Shown here: piece after piece, positions 50,613 to 58,403 of the stretch
How positions within the stretch are numbered: position 1 is the stretch's first letter
Layout of the letters: each line of letters begins with the position of its first letter
From: Chloroflexus islandicus
Lineage (GTDB): Bacteria; Chloroflexota; Chloroflexia; Chloroflexales; Chloroflexaceae
NCBI RefSeq assembly: GCF_001650695.1
Contig: NZ_LWQS01000082.1
Span: 62,001 to 126,000, forward strand
Length of the DNA stretch: 64,000 bases
Reading direction: 5' to 3'
The notes under the pieces: model-generated
Seen by the model: only the letters and a program-made list of their open reading frames with translations
Databases searched by the model: none
Told to the model about the DNA's origin: nothing
Program-made: the position numbers and the translations under genes

Positions 50613-50948
50613 TTAGCGCGATGAACGGGTGCGGGCCATAGGCGCCGGTCGCGTGACCGGTGCGGGGATGGTTACCTCGCGCACCGCTGGTTGGGACTGA
50701 GCCGGCGCACTGGCCGTTACCGAGCCGCTAGACGGAACATTCAACGGGACAAGCGTCGGCACGGCGGGCAACTGAAGCGTTGTTGGCGCAGATTGCTCGA
50801 CTACTGCGACCGCGGTGACGGGTTCCGGCGGGTTCTGGGCCGCTAACCATCCCCAACCGCCAATCGTTACCGCTAAGGCGGTCGCGCTAATCGCCCACTT
50901 CAAGCCGGTCACGTCGTTGCGGGCCGGTTTGCGAGATTGATTATTCAT
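50613..50948 (-). CDS. Single-pass membrane protein with Pro/Ala/Val-rich exported tail
   Basis: 111 aa. A short cytoplasmic N-terminus, one membrane helix (about 17-36) and a low-complexity exported region rich in Pro, Val, Ser and Ala (TTLQLPAVPTLVPLNVPSSG). No domain or motif is recognised. It lies between PepSY and apbE genes on the same strand, so it may be a small accessory of that redox cluster. Confidence 0.6.
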   Translation of the reverse strand: MNNQSRKPARNDVTGLKWAISATALAVTIGGWGWLAAQNPPEPVTAVAVVEQSAPTTLQLPAVPTLVPLNVPSSGSVTASAPAQSQPAVREVTIPAPVTRPAPMARTRSSR

Positions 50949-51016
50949 GATGCTGGCTCCTTTTAGGCGTGAAACTGGCGGCCCGGCGGGATACGACCCG
51001 GCGGGCCGTCGCGATC

Positions 51017-51730
51017 CTAGTCATCTTTATCGTCGTGCTCACGCTGATCGGCGTTCTTGACTTTGGCGTAAACCACTTGGCCGGTATAGGCATCGACGTA
51101 CACTTCACTGCCGTCGGCAAATTTCACCTCATACGCATCGACGCCATGCTCGTATTCGCGCTTCACCTTGACCACCGTGCCGCCACCGAGATAGGTCGTT
51201 GCAGCGGCAATCGCCTGCTCTTGGCTAATTGGCCCGCTCTGAGCAAGGCTCGTCACGGTATTGGCGACAATCGCGCCGGTTTGGGCATCAACGTAGATCG
51301 CGCCGCGATCGAACATCACTTCGTAAGCCGGCGCACCTTGCAAGCTGACTAGCTCTGGGGCGCGCATCAGCACTGCGCCGCCGGCATTGGCCTGCGCGAT
51401 CGCTTGGGCCTGCTCAACCGAGACCGGATAGGCAGGGGTCGCAGCAGCAGTCGTTACCGCCGCCGTATTCTGGGATTGTTGCGCCGCCAACTGCTGGTTC
51501 ATTTCAGCTAGGCGCTGATTAGCTTCGGCCAGCGCCGCTTGGTAGGCGGCTTCGCGCTCGCGGATCAGCGCCTCAACCGTAGGATCGAGCGTGGTCGTGG
51601 CTGCCGGCGCAGGTTCGGCGGGTGCAGCAGTCGCTGGGGCAAATACACTCAGATAACTAGCGATGCCACCAATCAGCACGAGCGTAAAGACGGTCAAAGC
51701 AGCGGCGATCAACAACATGGTGCGATTCAT
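51017..51730 (-). CDS. Exported PepSY-domain protein, two PepSY repeats
   Basis: 237 aa from ATG 51730 (AGGAGG upstream). Signal/anchor helix 4-28, a helical coiled-coil (about 50-90), then two PepSY repeats (about 105-163 and 170-230), each with the sequence pattern S-x-EQAxAIA ... YEVxF ... YVDAxTGxxV (PVSVEQAQAIAQAN; ISQEQAIAAATTYLGG; VYVDAYTGQVVYA). PepSY domains inhibit proteases or accompany redox proteins. Its neighbours are heme, flavin and ferric-reductase genes, and the divergent sensor kinase has a PepSY domain of the same type. Confidence 0.8.
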   Translation of the reverse strand: MNRTMLLIAAALTVFTLVLIGGIASYLSVFAPATAAPAEPAPAATTTLDPTVEALIREREAAYQAALAEANQRLAEMNQQLAAQQSQNTAAVTTAAATPAYPVSVEQAQAIAQANAGGAVLMRAPELVSLQGAPAYEVMFDRGAIYVDAQTGAIVANTVTSLAQSGPISQEQAIAAATTYLGGGTVVKVKREYEHGVDAYEVKFADGSEVYVDAYTGQVVYAKVKNADQREHDDKDD

Positions 51731-51785
51731 CGGATATCCTCCTGTCAAAACTTGGTGTGAATTACTGGTTTGTCAGCGCATGCGA

Positions 51786-52253
51786 TCAGTCATCATCCCG
51801 TTTCCCATCAGACGGCAACCCAGCGCCGCCGGGAGTGCCGGCGATCAACGCCTGCACCTCTTGCGGGGTCAGCTTCGCATCGGGATGGGTCAGCAGATAG
51901 GCACGCGGCGGCATCTCACCGTTACGCACCACCTCGGCAATTTCTTGGGCCAATTCCGCCGGTTCGCGCAGCGGCAGCGAGAAGTTCAGCTCATTACGCC
52001 CTTCGATCACGTCATACGTCACCAGCCACGACACCGGCGCGATTTTGCTGTACCACGGCCAGACCGTCTCGTTGCTGTGGCAGTCATAGCAGGCGCGGCG
52101 GGCGATACTCGCCGCTTCGGGGGTTGTCCACGCCACGTCAGTCACCACTGGCGGATTGGTTTGCCATGCCCATACCGGCACTGCTTGGATGGCCACGAAG
52201 AGAACGACCAAGGCGATTGCTACGTTGCGAGGGCGGAATATTCGTTTCAACAT
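51786..52253 (-). CDS. Heme-binding (haem_bd) membrane-anchored cytochrome-like protein
   Basis: 155 aa with an N-terminal membrane helix (about 8-29) and a haem_bd domain: ARRACYDCHSNETVWPWYSKIAPVSW holds one CxxCH heme c attachment site, followed by VIEGRNELNFS and LTHPDAKLTPQEVQALIAG. It is the first gene of the leftward redox cluster and likely an exported electron carrier. The family is widespread in Chloroflexi and Bacteroidetes. Confidence 0.85.
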   Translation of the reverse strand: MLKRIFRPRNVAIALVVLFVAIQAVPVWAWQTNPPVVTDVAWTTPEAASIARRACYDCHSNETVWPWYSKIAPVSWLVTYDVIEGRNELNFSLPLREPAELAQEIAEVVRNGEMPPRAYLLTHPDAKLTPQEVQALIAGTPGGAGLPSDGKRDDD

Positions 52254-52384
52254 CGGTTTCCTCCGTTGCGCGATCAGCTTTCTGCAAGTAACAGTACTGG
52301 CGTTCGCTCAAAAGAGTCTTAAAATGAAGCAGGAATATTCCAATCTTTTTCCAAGGTTGCGGGGGTATAACAGAGGTAGTGATG

Positions 52385-52660
52385 GGGGAGCGCCCCCACC
52401 CCAACCCTCACCTGCTGGAGGTTCAAGGGCGGACGGAACATCTGTCCGGCACCCGGCCCGAAAGGGCTGGGCTAGGGGTACGAAGCCCGCTGCACGGGCT
52501 GCTGCCCCCACCCCGTGCCCCTCCCCCGCTGGGGGTTCAAGGGCGGACAGAACATTTGTCCGACACCCGGCCCTCAAGGGCCGGGCTAGGGTTACGAAGC
52601 CCGCTGCGCGGGCTGCTGCCCCCACCCCTTGCCCCTCCCCCGCTGGGGGAGGGGTGATGG
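52385..52660. repeat. Family A palindromic repeats, two copies in inverse orientation
   Basis: Two units with GTTCAAGGGCGGACAGAACAT...TCCG (about 52429 and 52526), ACCCGGCCCTCAAGGGCCGGG-type hairpins and AAGCCCGCTGCGCGGGCT hairpins, then GCCCCTCCCCCGCTGGGGGAGGGG. Compared with 32560-32940 the module order is reversed, so the block is inverted. It fills the region between the heme protein and the response regulator. Confidence 0.85.
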
Positions 52661-52673
52661 CAACGGCACAGTA

Positions 52674-52756
52674 GAGCCGGACGGCTGTCCGGCTCCGCAA
52701 AGGGCGCAGAAATTTTTAACGCAACGGCGCTGTAGAGCCGGACGGCTGTCCGGCTC
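52674..52756. repeat. Tandem hairpin repeat, period 61 bp, upstream of the two-component genes
   Basis: GAGCCGGAC GGCT GTCCGGCTC (9-bp perfect stem) occurs at 52674-52695 and again at 52735-52756, each followed by CGCAAAGG(G/A)CGCA. It lies 83 bases before the response-regulator start, so it may act as a binding site or be part of a transcript leader. Confidence 0.75.
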
Positions 52757-52838
52757 CGCAAAGGACGCAACGTAGTTTGATGGGAGAACGAGCTGCTTGG
52801 ATTGCGCAATAACAGCGGAAACGATAGAGGAGCAAATC

Positions 52839-53519
52839 GTGCGGATTTTAATTGTCGAAGACGATAAGCGGCTAGCGCGCTTGATCGAGCGGGTGTTGCG
52901 CGAAGAGCGCTATACCGTCGATATTGCCCACGATGGCGAGAGCGGGCTCGATCTGCTGTTGCAGGGCGCGTATGATGTAGCCGTGATCGATTGGATGCTG
53001 CCCGGGCGTGATGGGCCATCGCTCTGCCGGGCGGCGCGAGCGGCTCGCTTGCCGACTGCGTTGCTCTTGCTGACCGCGCGTGGTCAGATCGAAGACAAGG
53101 TGTTGGGGTTTGAAAGTGGAGCCGACGATTATTTAGTTAAACCATTTGCATTTGAAGAGCTGCTGGCGCGAGTGCGCGCGCTGAGCCGGCGCTTTAACCC
53201 GAACCTCGGCAACGATGAACTGCGCCACGGCGATATTGTGCTCGATCTGCGCAGTTATACGGCCCGGCGCGGCGAACGCCGGCTTGATCTGACGCCAACA
53301 GAATGGCGGCTGCTAGAATATCTGCTGCGCAACGCCGGCCAAACCCTCACCCGCCAGCAGATTCTCGATTATGTCTGGTCGTTTGAGCATGACGTACAAC
53401 CGCAGATGGTTGATGTCTACGTTTCGTATTTGCGGCGCAAACTCAACGCTCCGGGTGAGGCTGACCCGATAGTGACAGTGCGCGGCATCGGCTACCGGCT
53501 GGAGGCAGAACGTGCTTAA
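52839..53519 (+). CDS. OmpR/PhoB-type response regulator
   Basis: 226 aa from GTG 52839 (GAGGAG upstream). Receiver domain with acidic pair (E7 D8 D9), phospho-Asp D51 (VAVIDWMLPG) and K101 (YLVKPF), then a winged-helix DNA-binding domain (LTPTEWRLLEYLLRNAGQTLTR, VDVYVSYLRRKLNAPG, VRGIGYRLE). It overlaps the histidine kinase gene by 8 bases. The divergent redox cluster (52253-48655) is its most likely target. Confidence 0.92.
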   Translation: MRILIVEDDKRLARLIERVLREERYTVDIAHDGESGLDLLLQGAYDVAVIDWMLPGRDGPSLCRAARAARLPTALLLLTARGQIEDKVLGFESGADDYLVKPFAFEELLARVRALSRRFNPNLGNDELRHGDIVLDLRSYTARRGERRLDLTPTEWRLLEYLLRNAGQTLTRQQILDYVWSFEHDVQPQMVDVYVSYLRRKLNAPGEADPIVTVRGIGYRLEAERA

Positions 53520-55023
53520 ACCGTTGCGTTGGCAATTTACCCTGCTCTATGCGCTGACCGCCGCCGCGATCATTGCGTTGGTCGGCAGCGGCGCCTACGT
53601 GTTGGTCGCGCGCTATTTTGAGCGGATCACCGATCTGGCGCTGCAACACAAGATGGCACACGAATTTCATTCACTCAACGCGCCGTTGCCGCCGAGCTTA
53701 GCCTTTGCCGATGCCGATTGGTCGGTGTTGCGGTCGGATGGGCCGGCAGCCGGCAGGCGTATGTTGACGGCGGACGAGGCGAGCCGGATTGCGCTGGCAA
53801 CGCGCGGCGGTGAGATTAAGGATGTCAAGCTGGAAACGGATAAACGCCGGTATGAGGTGAAGTTGCGTGATGGCAGCGAGGTGAAGATCGACGCCTACAG
53901 CGGCCAGATCGTTGAGATTGAGATCAACGGCGAACACGTCAACCCGCCGCCTGTCCCTATCTCGCCCCCGGCAGCGTATGAGGCCGAGCTCGCCTCCATC
54001 TTTGTCTTGCCGCTCGATGCGCAAGGACGCATTCTCTTCAACCCCAATCCCGCCGCTTTGCCGATGCTCGCCCATCAAGAAGCGCTAGAGGCGGCGCTGC
54101 GCAATGGGTCTGATCTGCGTACCATCACTACCAGCTCTGGCCAACAGGTGCGCTTGCTGACCTACCGGCTGACTCGACCCGACGGCCCGGCGGCGTTGCA
54201 ATTGGGCCGTGTGTTGACCGATCAAACACAGGTGCTGAACCAATTGCTGACCGGGTTGCTCGGCTTTGGTTTTATCGGCGCAGTGATCGTCGGCGCGGCC
54301 GGGTGGTGGTTATCGGGGCGCGCATTGCGGCCGGTGGAAGAAGCATGGGCGCGCCAATTGCGCTTTATTTCGAGCGCCAGCCACGAATTGCGCGCGCCGT
54401 TAACGCTCATCCGGGCCAGCGCTGAAGTAGCTTTGCGCAACGCAGAAGACGAGGATCAGCGCGAACTCTTGGCCGATGTGCTGAGCGAAAGCGACCACAT
54501 GCGCCGGCTGGTTGACGATCTGCTCACGCTCTCGCGACTCGACAGCGGGGCGTTGACGCTCCAGCGCCAGCCGATTCAATTGAGCGATTTCCTCGCCGAT
54601 GTCCAGCGCCATGCATCCCGGCTCGGCGACGAGCACGGGGTGACGATCGCGCTCGCCAAAACTGAGGGTACGGTGTGCGCTGATCCCGACCGGTTGCGCC
54701 AGATTTTGTTAATCTTGATTGACAACGCCATCCGCTACACGCCGGCCAGCGGTACGATTACGCTCAGCGCCGAACTAGCCGGCAAACAGGTGCGGATCGG
54801 CGTGCGCGATACCGGTTGCGGTATCGCGCCTGAACACCTGCCTCACCTGTTCGAGCGGTTTTACCGGGCGGATCAGGCGCGCAACCGGGCCAACAATAAC
54901 AACAATGCCGGGCTTGGCTTGTCGATTGCCAAAGGCCTCGTCGAAGCCCATGGCGGCACAATCGGGGTCGAAAGCAAGGTCAACGCCGGCACGTTGGCGT
55001 GGTTTACGATCCCGGCGGCGTAA
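53512..55023 (+). CDS. Sensor histidine kinase with extracytoplasmic PepSY domain
   Basis: 503 aa. Helix 1 (about 11-33), an exported sensor with a PepSY domain (about 83-140: LTADEASRIALATRGGEIKDV, RYEVKLRDGSEVKIDAYSGQIV), helix 2 (244-266), then the kinase core: phospho-acceptor H291 (SASHELRAPLTLI), N-box IDNAIRY, G1 DTGCGIAP, FERFYRAD and G2 NAGLGLSIAKGLVEAHGG. A full HAMP is not obvious. PepSY as a sensor links it to the PepSY protein encoded by the divergent cluster. Confidence 0.9.
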   Translation: MLKPLRWQFTLLYALTAAAIIALVGSGAYVLVARYFERITDLALQHKMAHEFHSLNAPLPPSLAFADADWSVLRSDGPAAGRRMLTADEASRIALATRGGEIKDVKLETDKRRYEVKLRDGSEVKIDAYSGQIVEIEINGEHVNPPPVPISPPAAYEAELASIFVLPLDAQGRILFNPNPAALPMLAHQEALEAALRNGSDLRTITTSSGQQVRLLTYRLTRPDGPAALQLGRVLTDQTQVLNQLLTGLLGFGFIGAVIVGAAGWWLSGRALRPVEEAWARQLRFISSASHELRAPLTLIRASAEVALRNAEDEDQRELLADVLSESDHMRRLVDDLLTLSRLDSGALTLQRQPIQLSDFLADVQRHASRLGDEHGVTIALAKTEGTVCADPDRLRQILLILIDNAIRYTPASGTITLSAELAGKQVRIGVRDTGCGIAPEHLPHLFERFYRADQARNRANNNNNAGLGLSIAKGLVEAHGGTIGVESKVNAGTLAWFTIPAA

Positions 55024-55068
55024 AAACGCACATCTGCACGCCTTTACGCCGCCGCATACCCTAACAGC

Positions 55069-56862
55069 TTATGGCCGCCACGTCTCATTGCGCGTGATGG
55101 CACCGCTGCCCGGTGTGGTTAAGACCCGATTGTTACAACATTCCCACACCACATTATTACCATCACGCTTGATATACTTGTACTCAATCGTGGTATTAGC
55201 TGGCAGATTCACTGTCCCGCTCCAAATCGGATAATTTGCTGCTGAAAGCGGTACCGCCTGCGCTGGATTCCAATTACCCAATTGGGGAATGTTCCCGACC
55301 ACAAAGACATTTTGTCCCCAATAAGTGGTAGCGTTCACATTGAACGTAACAGCGACCGTAGATGATGGCGGAGCGGCAAGTTTGGCATCAACGTGAATGG
55401 CCAAAGCGCTAAAGGGTGGCACCGAGACGGTAATGCGCCGATTACTGTCTACCGTCACTGTTTGCCCACTACACGCACCGTTAGCAAAATCGGCGACGAT
55501 GACATTGCAATAGACGCCGGGCGCCATGCTAGTTTGAAACGTGCGGTTGAGCGTCGTCTCTTCGCGATTGATGATCACAAACCCTTTATCACCGCGGCCA
55601 AACGCGATCTGGTTATTGCCATTGCTCCACCAATCACTGACACTAAACGTCGCCGCTGTTGCATTGCGGAAAGCTACCATATTTGCAATAGGACGCCAGC
55701 GGTGCTCGCATTTCCATTCACCGAAGCAGTTGGGTTGGCCATTGATGTAGACACTGCGGGTATTACCGTTAGCATCACTCGGCGGCCCTTGAAAATCGTT
55801 GCTAAATTCATAGCTTGACATGACCTGCGGGTAACCATAAGGCCATGCTAACATAAAGACATTAGCTAAATCATAGAGCGTGCCGTTTTTATACGTTACC
55901 ACTGTGCCGCCGCCGCCATGACCACGCTGATTATCGTGGTTGTCGACAAAGACAATCGCTTTGTCGCTCGGCAACATTCCCCACGGCTCGCCAAACTGGC
56001 TCAACCATGCCAGCTTACCGCTCAGAAAGACCCGCCCAATCTCATTACTGTACTTAAACTCAGTCACATCACCATTGCCAGTGTATTCACCCGGTGTAAT
56101 TGGCTCGCCAGTTGCGCCAATCACCTCTTGGTAAATGTAAGGATTGCCATTCACACGCGAGAGAATAGCGGCAATATCGCTAGCAGCTATGTGCTTGGCG
56201 GCATCGATGCGGAATCCTGCCACACCAAGACTGATTAAATCGTTGAGATAGGCAGCCAGCCGATCACGGACATACGTAGAACCAGTATCAAGATCAGCTA
56301 AGTTGACCAACTCGCAATTCTGCACTTCGTAGCGATCGCTATAATTCTGGATATCGTCATTGCCATTGCGCCCGCAATGATGAAAATCTTGATACTGATA
56401 GATGCCCGGATAGGTATAAGGGCTGTACGTTGAACCAGCCGAACCAACGCCGCTGCCAACGCCGGTCATATGATTAATGACAGCATCGACATAGATATCA
56501 ACGCCAACCGCCTTACAACGGGCAACCATATTGGCAAATTCCGCCCGCGTGCCGCTGCGGCTCGTTAATTGATAACTCACCGGCTGGTAGCGCTGCCACC
56601 ACGGATAACCAGACACCATAGCATGCTCTTGCGGCGGCGACACCTGCACCGCAGCAAAACCACGCGGGCCAAGAAAGTTTTCACACTCTTGCGCGATGTC
56701 AGTCCACTTCCATTCAAACAGATGCACAAAGACCGTGCGTGGCGTTGCAGGTTGCGCAGTCGCTATTGATGGTTGCGCAATTCCGGCTGGAAAACTGCTG
56801 ACCAGCACGAGAAGTACGACGAGGATGAGGCGACGGACAGGGTGAGATGCGGCGTTGAGCAT
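55069..56862 (-). CDS. amy: Secreted animal-type alpha-amylase (GH13) with C-terminal CBM20
   Basis: 597 aa. Signal peptide (about 1-36), a GH13 barrel, a C-terminal beta domain and a starch-binding CBM20 (about 495-597: VTFNVNATTYWGQNVFVVGNIPQLGNWNP). Catalytic residues are in GFRIDAAKH (Asp), YIYQEVIG (Glu) and VFVDNHDNQRGHGGGG (Asp). The start TVFVHLFEWKWTDIAQECE, the GFAAVQVSPPQEH block and the GHGGGG loop are those of animal alpha-amylases. The Arg that completes the chloride site in many animal enzymes (RVMSS) is Gln here (PQVMSSYEF), so chloride independence is predicted. Confidence 0.95.
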   Translation of the reverse strand: MLNAASHPVRRLILVVLLVLVSSFPAGIAQPSIATAQPATPRTVFVHLFEWKWTDIAQECENFLGPRGFAAVQVSPPQEHAMVSGYPWWQRYQPVSYQLTSRSGTRAEFANMVARCKAVGVDIYVDAVINHMTGVGSGVGSAGSTYSPYTYPGIYQYQDFHHCGRNGNDDIQNYSDRYEVQNCELVNLADLDTGSTYVRDRLAAYLNDLISLGVAGFRIDAAKHIAASDIAAILSRVNGNPYIYQEVIGATGEPITPGEYTGNGDVTEFKYSNEIGRVFLSGKLAWLSQFGEPWGMLPSDKAIVFVDNHDNQRGHGGGGTVVTYKNGTLYDLANVFMLAWPYGYPQVMSSYEFSNDFQGPPSDANGNTRSVYINGQPNCFGEWKCEHRWRPIANMVAFRNATAATFSVSDWWSNGNNQIAFGRGDKGFVIINREETTLNRTFQTSMAPGVYCNVIVADFANGACSGQTVTVDSNRRITVSVPPFSALAIHVDAKLAAPPSSTVAVTFNVNATTYWGQNVFVVGNIPQLGNWNPAQAVPLSAANYPIWSGTVNLPANTTIEYKYIKRDGNNVVWECCNNRVLTTPGSGAITRNETWRP

Positions 56863-57083
56863 GTTCAGGCTCCTTCGCTTGAAAGATCGGCCAACTCTGA
56901 CCTAACCCAGCAATGGTTACAGCGGAGACGATGCTGCGTAAAACTATTGCATTTTCATTAGTTGCTTATAGAACAATATTATCAGGAAGCTTTCCGAATG
57001 TCAAGCAGATCACAATGGAATAAGGTTGGCGCTCTGGCAAAGCAGTGACAGATTTGTCAAGAGGGAAGAGGCAGTGAAAGGAT
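56863..57083. other. Intergenic region upstream of the amylase gene
   Basis: About 220 bases, AT-richer around 56940-57000, which should contain the leftward amylase promoter. No gene or repeat is recognised. Confidence 0.5.
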
Positions 57084-57137
57084 GATTGGCTCGCACCAGA
57101 TTGCCGCTAAACGATGGCCTTTCAGCACGAGCCAATC
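57084..57137 (-). terminator. Inverted repeat after the oleA stop
   Basis: GATTGGCTCG (57084-57093) and CGAGCCAATC (57128-57137) are perfect 10-bp complements 34 bases apart, just past the end of the olefin gene cluster on the leftward strand. It could end that transcript; the loop is long and the T-run weak. Confidence 0.4.
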
Positions 57138-57189
57138 TAGGAAAACTGCACCGGAGGGCAACCGGCTCTAGGCAAGTGTAACCGCCGGC

Positions 57190-58209
57190 TCACCACGTCA
57201 CGCTCATCATCGAACAATTCAGGCCCGACCCAATGCCCAACAAGCCAACGTGATCGCCGGGCCGTAACCGGCCCACTTCGGCGGCTTGGGCAAGCGAAAT
57301 CGGCAGGGCTGCCGGGCCGACATTGCCGAGGGTCGGGAAATTGAGGAAGAGCTTGGCCGGCGTGATCCCCAAGGCTTTCGTCACTGCGGCCATGTGGCGC
57401 GCGCCGACCTGATGCGGCGCGTAGAGCGCGATCTGGCGATCGCTCCAGTTGGGCAGCGTCTCTTGGGCCAATCGCCACGTCGCCGTCGCCAACTCGACCC
57501 CGGCATGCATCAGCGCGCCGGCATCGGTCTTCATATAATCGGGTTGGCCGAGACAGAGGTGATTGTATTGGGTCGCCGCTAGTGTGACCACGCCGTTCAA
57601 GCGATGGCCGCTGCGCGAGAGGCGCTCGTGGGTGAGCAACATTGCAGCGCCACCCGACCCCAAGGTGAGGGTCGCGAAATTGTCGCGCAAATCTTGCTTG
57701 GTGGTTTCGGGCCGGCGCAAGCGGCGGATAGTCGCCATCACCGCGTCTTGCGACCCCTCGCCATCCACAATCAGCGCATACTCTATCGTGCCCGCCTCGA
57801 TCATCATGCCGGCAATGGCCATGCCGTTGAGAAAGCCAAGGCAAGCGTTCCGCACATCGTAGTTGATCGCGCGCGGCGACAGGCCGAGATTGCGATGAAC
57901 GAAGCAAGCGGTTGACGGTTCGAGATAATCTTGGCACACCGAGGTATTGATCAACAGACCAATTCGCTCGCGATCGATATTAACCCGGCTCAAGAGCTGC
58001 TCGGCGGCCATTGTCGCCACCGTGCTGGGCAGGGTGCCCTCATCCCAAAACCGGCGCTCGCGAATGCCCGAGAGCGCCTCAAGCTTGCCGCGCGGGAAGC
58101 GCAGCCGTTCCATCGTTTCGGCGATCTGATCTTCGATCCAATCGGACGTAATGCGGTGGGGGGCCAGCACATAGCTGACCGCCTCGATCATGACATGGCG
58201 AAAGAGCAC
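57190..58209 (-). CDS. oleA: Head-to-head olefin synthase OleA (thiolase)
   Basis: 339 aa. Condenses two fatty acyl-CoAs to a long beta-keto acid, the first step of long-chain olefin synthesis. GTG 58209 has GGAGG 5 bases upstream, giving MLFRHVMIEAVSYVLAPHRITSDW. Catalytic Cys123 (YDVRNACLGFLNGM), His266 (YAPHQVG) and Asn296 (FPTLGNVG) are present, as is the OleA-specific Glu in DYLEPSTA. oleD, oleC and (beyond a peptidase gene) oleB lie upstream on the same strand. Confidence 0.92.
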   Translation of the reverse strand: MLFRHVMIEAVSYVLAPHRITSDWIEDQIAETMERLRFPRGKLEALSGIRERRFWDEGTLPSTVATMAAEQLLSRVNIDRERIGLLINTSVCQDYLEPSTACFVHRNLGLSPRAINYDVRNACLGFLNGMAIAGMMIEAGTIEYALIVDGEGSQDAVMATIRRLRRPETTKQDLRDNFATLTLGSGGAAMLLTHERLSRSGHRLNGVVTLAATQYNHLCLGQPDYMKTDAGALMHAGVELATATWRLAQETLPNWSDRQIALYAPHQVGARHMAAVTKALGITPAKLFLNFPTLGNVGPAALPISLAQAAEVGRLRPGDHVGLLGIGSGLNCSMMSVTW

Positions 58210-58240
58210 CCAAGCCTCCGTGTTGTATTTGCTATCCCTT

Positions 58241-58396
58241 GCGGCAGTGCAACTGCCGCGCTCCATAGGATTGGTACGCTAGCTGCGGCAGAGGAACTGC
58301 CGCACGCCATAGAGTCCACACTTGCGGCAGTGCAACTGCCGCACTCCATAGGGTTGGTACGCTGTGGTGTGCGGCAGGCGAACTGCCGCACACCAC
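58241..58396. repeat. Cluster of GCGGCAG palindromes (family B) between oleD and oleA
   Basis: Four hairpins lie at 58241-58259 (GCGGCAGT GCA ACTGCCGC), 58284-58304, 58323-58343 and 58364-58396 (GTGGTGTGCGGCAG/CTGCCGCACACCAC, 14-bp stem). Hairpins 1 and 3 with their CTCCATAGGNTTGGTACGCT flanks form an 84-bp direct repeat. The last is next to the oleD stop and could attenuate. The core is related to the hairpin at 19955-19983. Confidence 0.85.
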
Positions 58397-58403
58397 AATG
58401 CAG

